Of a stretch of DNA of 64,000 bases, positions 60,905 to 64,000 are shown one piece after another. The DNA lies in the NCBI GenBank assembly GCA_963576565.1, contig OY755038.1, forward strand, positions 142,638,558 through 142,702,557, written 5' to 3'. The notes below the pieces were generated by a model, which did no database searches, had not been told where the DNA came from, and was given only the letters and a program-made list of their open reading frames with translations. The stretch comes from Aspidapion aeneum. Taxonomy: Eukaryota; Arthropoda; Insecta; Coleoptera; Brentidae. Numbering within the stretch: the first letter of the stretch is position 1; each line of letters opens with the position of its first letter. The position numbers and the translations under genes were made by a program.

Positions 60905-61659
60905 ATGCTTACTAGACAAGGATCGGCAAAGATGGAAGATCTAACTAAAATGATACAGGCTCTAGCAGCTCAAATGGCTCAAAATCAGAACGATATAAAA
61001 TAGACCATGGGACAAAACCAGAATGACATGAGACATTGGATAGCATGCAAGAAAACTTCGATCAGATAAAGAGCAACTCCGAACAGCTGAGAGAAGAGTT
61101 CAAGACTGCAACCGAAGATGTGAAGTGTAGAACAAAAGGTACAAAATAATTTGCAGAATGTAGAAGACACGGTACAAAATGTTAAAGAGAAGGTACAAAA
61201 TGTTGAAGAAAAGGTACAACATGTTGAAGAAAAAGTGGAGAACGAACTACAGAATATAAGGGAAGAAGTTTTTCAAACCATGGAAGAAAAATTCCAGGAC
61301 GTGTCGAAACAGCTTATACAGCTTCAGAAAGAACACAACAAAATAAAAGCTCAGGGATGTGTCGTGAATTCCAACCAGAACATTAAGCCTCCAAATTTTG
61401 ATGGTACGTCCTCCTGGTCCACCTACAAACAACAATTTGAAGCTGCCGCCGCTGCAAATGGTTGGGACGAGGACGAAAAAGCTAGAGCGTTGTTAGTAGC
61501 TCTACGGGAACCTGCACTCGGACTTTTACGGTCCATTCCAGTCGAACAAAAACAGAATTATAACGCTTTAGTGGCAGCGCTAGAAAGAAGGTATGGAGAC
61601 GAACACTTGCGAAATTTACATTGGTCAGAATTAAATGTTCGTCAACAAAGAGCAGGGGG
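60905..61659 (+). pseudogene. gag: Ty3/Gypsy gag: coiled coil and capsid, with stop and frameshifts
   Basis: Starts at ATG 60905 (MLTRQGSAKMEDLTK), stopped by TAG at 61001. Two shifts, near 61033 and 61125, leave and then restore the frame, which is open from 61142. Residues encoded at 61150-61330 form a Glu/Val/Lys/Gln-rich heptad coiled coil with a DNA-level repeat (aatgttgaagaaaaggta). From 61381 comes the Ty3-type capsid: PPNFDGTSSWSTYKQQFE, NGWDEDEKARALLVALRE, ALERRYGD. The frame is lost in a six-G run (61655-61660), and the capsid continues in the next frame. The protein would form the particle shell. Confidence 0.85.
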
Positions 61660-64000
61660 GCATTACAAGAGTATGAAGCGGATATCAGGAGGCTGATGTA
61701 CTTGGCTTACCCAGAAATGCCAGAAAATTACAGAGATACCTTCACGGTAGATCACTTTATTAACGGCTTGCGAGACACGGACTTAGCAAAATTACTACGT
61801 CGAGAACGCTTCCATAACAGCAGTGAAGTGTTGATTCGAGCCCTTGAAATTGAATCATCAAATAATATGTCCAGGCCAAAAGTAAGAGGTGTTTCAATTC
61901 AGGAGGGAGAAGAAATGAGCACTGGAGATGAGGTCAACTTAAAAACGCTAAACCAACTGTTTCAATCACTGATAGAGAAGATTGATTCTTTGAAAGAAAG
62001 TAGACGATCCCCTCCAAATGTAAAGTGTTTCAGATGCGGACGTACAGGGCATATTCAACGCGATTGTCGTGTCCAAATGAGGTCTCGCTCACCATCTAGT
62101 GGGACAGAGTACCGAAGAAGAGATCAGAAAAAACTAAAACTAGTCAACGCAGAGGGGCGGGTGTTGGCTAATGGGAATTTAGCCCCCAAAATTTACTCTA
62201 TCAAGAGCTTAAAACATACTGCTGACAGTCTTAACATCGACGGACTTATTAATGGAAGAAAAGTTAATATAACAGTAGACACTGGTGCTGCCATATCATT
62301 GCTTAAGTTCAAAATTGCAACGAGATATAAAATTCGACCAACAGAAAAGAAAATAACACTTAAGACTGTGACTGGAGAATCCGCCGACGTGTTGGGGCAG
62401 ACAGACATAGACCTACAGCTGGGGAGGTTGAAGATTCGTCACTCGGTATTAGTTGCAGACATAGAAGACGAATTTATTTTGGGAATGGACCTGATAAGTA
62501 AACATGGATTTGCGTTTGATAATAAACTTAATACCCTAAGATTTGGGAACGAAGAGTTCATTTTGTCAAATAGTCACATCAATAAAGAACCAATAAAGGT
62601 GGTGGCAGTATGCACAACAAGACTAGTCGGTAACAGTGAGACCATAATTTTTGGGAGGCTAGAAAGTAAAACATCAAGCTGCGTCGGACTCATAAGCCAA
62701 CAAAACACACCCAACACCTACCTCGTTGCAAAATCACTAGTTAAAACCGATAAAGACATCCCGATTAGAGTCGCCAATATTTTCCCAAATAGTGTAAAAA
62801 TTAATAAGGGGGAGGTGGTAGCATTATTTGAACCAGTACAGAAAGTAACAAGATGTGAAGAGCCAACTTCCGAGGATACAAGCAAGTTACCAATGGAGGT
62901 ACTTCAGCAATTTGAGTCAACTTGGCAACATCTCACTCCAGAAGAATTTAGTAAAGCGAGAGAGTTTATAGAAGAACAAAGTAATATCTTCGAAACTAGG
63001 AGTAGTTCGGGACGCACAAACCTTATTCAACATGCTATCAACACTGGCGATGCCCAACCGATAAGACAACCCCCAAGGAGACTACCAATGGCCAAGCAAG
63101 AAGAAGTTCACAATCTCATTAATAAAATGCTCAGCGACGGTGTTATTGAAGAGTCATCAAGTCCTTGGTCATCTCCTGTGATGTTGGTCACTAAAAAGGA
63201 TGGAAGTACTAGATTTTGTGTCGACTACTGGAAACTTAACAATGTGACCAAGAAAGATAGTTACCCACTGCCAAGAATAGACGACACATTAACAACGTTG
63301 GCAGGATCATATTGGTTTTCTACTCTTGACCTGAAAAGTGGGTATTGGCAAGTAGGAATCTTTGAAAGAGATAAAGAGAAGACTGCATTCTCTGCTGGAA
63401 GTGGACTTTATCAGTTTAATGTGATGCCATTTGGCCTGTGCAATGCCCCAGCTACATTTGAAAGACTAATGGAAGTCGTTTTACGAGGCCTTACTTGGAA
63501 AACCTGCCTAGTCTATTTGGATGATGTCATAGTAATGGGGAAATCATTTCAAGAACATCTAGATAATTTACGAGAAGTATTCTCAAGAATCAGGAACGCA
63601 AATCTTAAATTAAACTCAAAGAAATGTTTTCTGTTCCAAGAAAAAGTTGAGTTCCTGGGTCACGTCGTTTCCCGAGAAGGCATCCATACCGACGAAAAGA
63701 AGCTACAAGCAATAAAAGAATGGCCTCAACCTCGTGACAAACATGAATTGAGAAGCTTTTTGGGTCTGTGTACATACTACAGACGATTTGTAGAAGGATT
63801 CGCCAAAATAGCGTCTCCGTTACATAGACTTACAGAAGATAAAGCTTCTTACAAATGGAATACCGAATGTGACCAAGCATTTAGAAGACTAAAAGCAGCA
63901 TTATGTTCTAGTCCGATTCTTGCATATCCCATTCCAAAAGGAAAATTCATATTAGATACTGATGCGAGCAACGATGGCATAGGAGCAGTACTCTCCCAAG
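61660..64000 (+). CDS. pol: Ty3/Gypsy gag-pol continuation: capsid end, zinc knuckle, protease, RT, start of RNase H (partial)
   Basis: One frame open for at least 780 codons without a stop to the window end; its start is set by the frameshift at the G run, not by an ATG. In order: capsid C-terminus (ALQEYEADIRRLMYLAYP, FINGLRDTDLAKLL), zinc knuckle CFRCGRTGHIQRDC (~62029), aspartic protease ITVDTGAAISLL (~62269) with EDEFILGMDLI, then RT: SSPWSSPVMLVTKKDG, FSTLDLKSGYWQV (catalytic Asp, ~63316), FNVMPFGLCNAPATF and YLDD (~63514). FLGLCTYYRRFVEGFAKIA is the connection region and LDTDASNDGIGAVLSQ the first RNase H acidic motif. The RT 'VDYRKLN' box reads VDYWKLN here, an unusual change that might impair activity. 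Confidence 0.93.

Larger units (their letters stand above)
59527..64000 (+). mobile_element. Ty3/Gypsy LTR retrotransposon, 5' part, continues past the window
   Basis: 5' LTR (59527-59917), primer-binding site, a long repetitive leader with a heat-shock-element array, gag with coiled coil, capsid and zinc knuckle, then protease and RT in one long open frame still open at the window edge. RNase H has begun (DTDASNDGIGAVLSQ). Integrase and 3' LTR must lie beyond. The intact protease-RT frame suggests a fairly recent copy, although gag has a stop and shifts. Confidence 0.93.

Overview
The window is AT-rich eukaryotic DNA, almost certainly from an insect or other arthropod. The evidence is the mix of mobile elements: a BEL/Pao and a Ty3/Gypsy retrotransposon, a Penelope-like element (PLE) with a GIY-YIG domain, an hAT-type MITE, an RTE/jockey-type LINE tail, and a TCAGT initiator in an LTR. 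A beetle is possible, but I cannot prove the order. I see no intact host gene, rRNA, tRNA or CRISPR array. Almost all recognisable content is transposon-derived or repetitive.

Layout. 0.2-1.1 kb: an inverted-repeat pair enclosing a 316-bp hAT-like MITE with a perfect 8-bp target duplication. 1.27-5.28 kb: an inverted-repeat element with two families of ~160-170-bp tandem repeats. 5.63-25.38 kb: a giant inverted repeat with two ~9.6-kb arms around a ~595-bp spacer and no credible coding sequence. 26.1-30.0 kb: a cluster of smaller inverted repeats, one pair enclosing a fragment of a cysteine-rich CXC-domain protein. 31.04-31.48 kb: a third copy of the outer edge of the 20-kb palindrome, cut by the 5' LTR of a decayed BEL/Pao element (31.48-37.41 kb). 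That element stops at its polypurine tract with no 3' LTR. 37.41-46.49 kb: a second large palindrome with ~4.04-kb arms, whose ~1-kb centre is the reverse transcriptase part of a PLE. 47.0-48.0 kb: another inverted repeat. 48.53-53.12 kb: a 4.6-kb heptamer satellite in phase-locked variant blocks, including about 522 GAAGAAT units. 53.1-59.5 kb: non-coding AT-rich sequence with a short LINE tail. 59.53-64.0 kb: the 5' part of a Ty3/Gypsy element (LTR, PBS, leader, gag, protease, RT), cut by the window end.

The most interesting signal is in the Ty3/Gypsy leader. A 113-bp unit repeats seven times, and every unit carries a perfect TTCnnGAAnnTTC trimer, the canonical heat-shock element, at exactly 113-bp spacing (60111 to 60789). 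The LTR also has an 11-bp inverted repeat containing two GAAnnTTC dimers just upstream of its TATA box. This suggests a heat- or stress-responsive retroelement. The second notable theme is the density of palindromes. The PLE-centred one has a junction at a 12-bp microhomology between two places in the PLE coding sequence, which points to a fold-back or template-switch origin.
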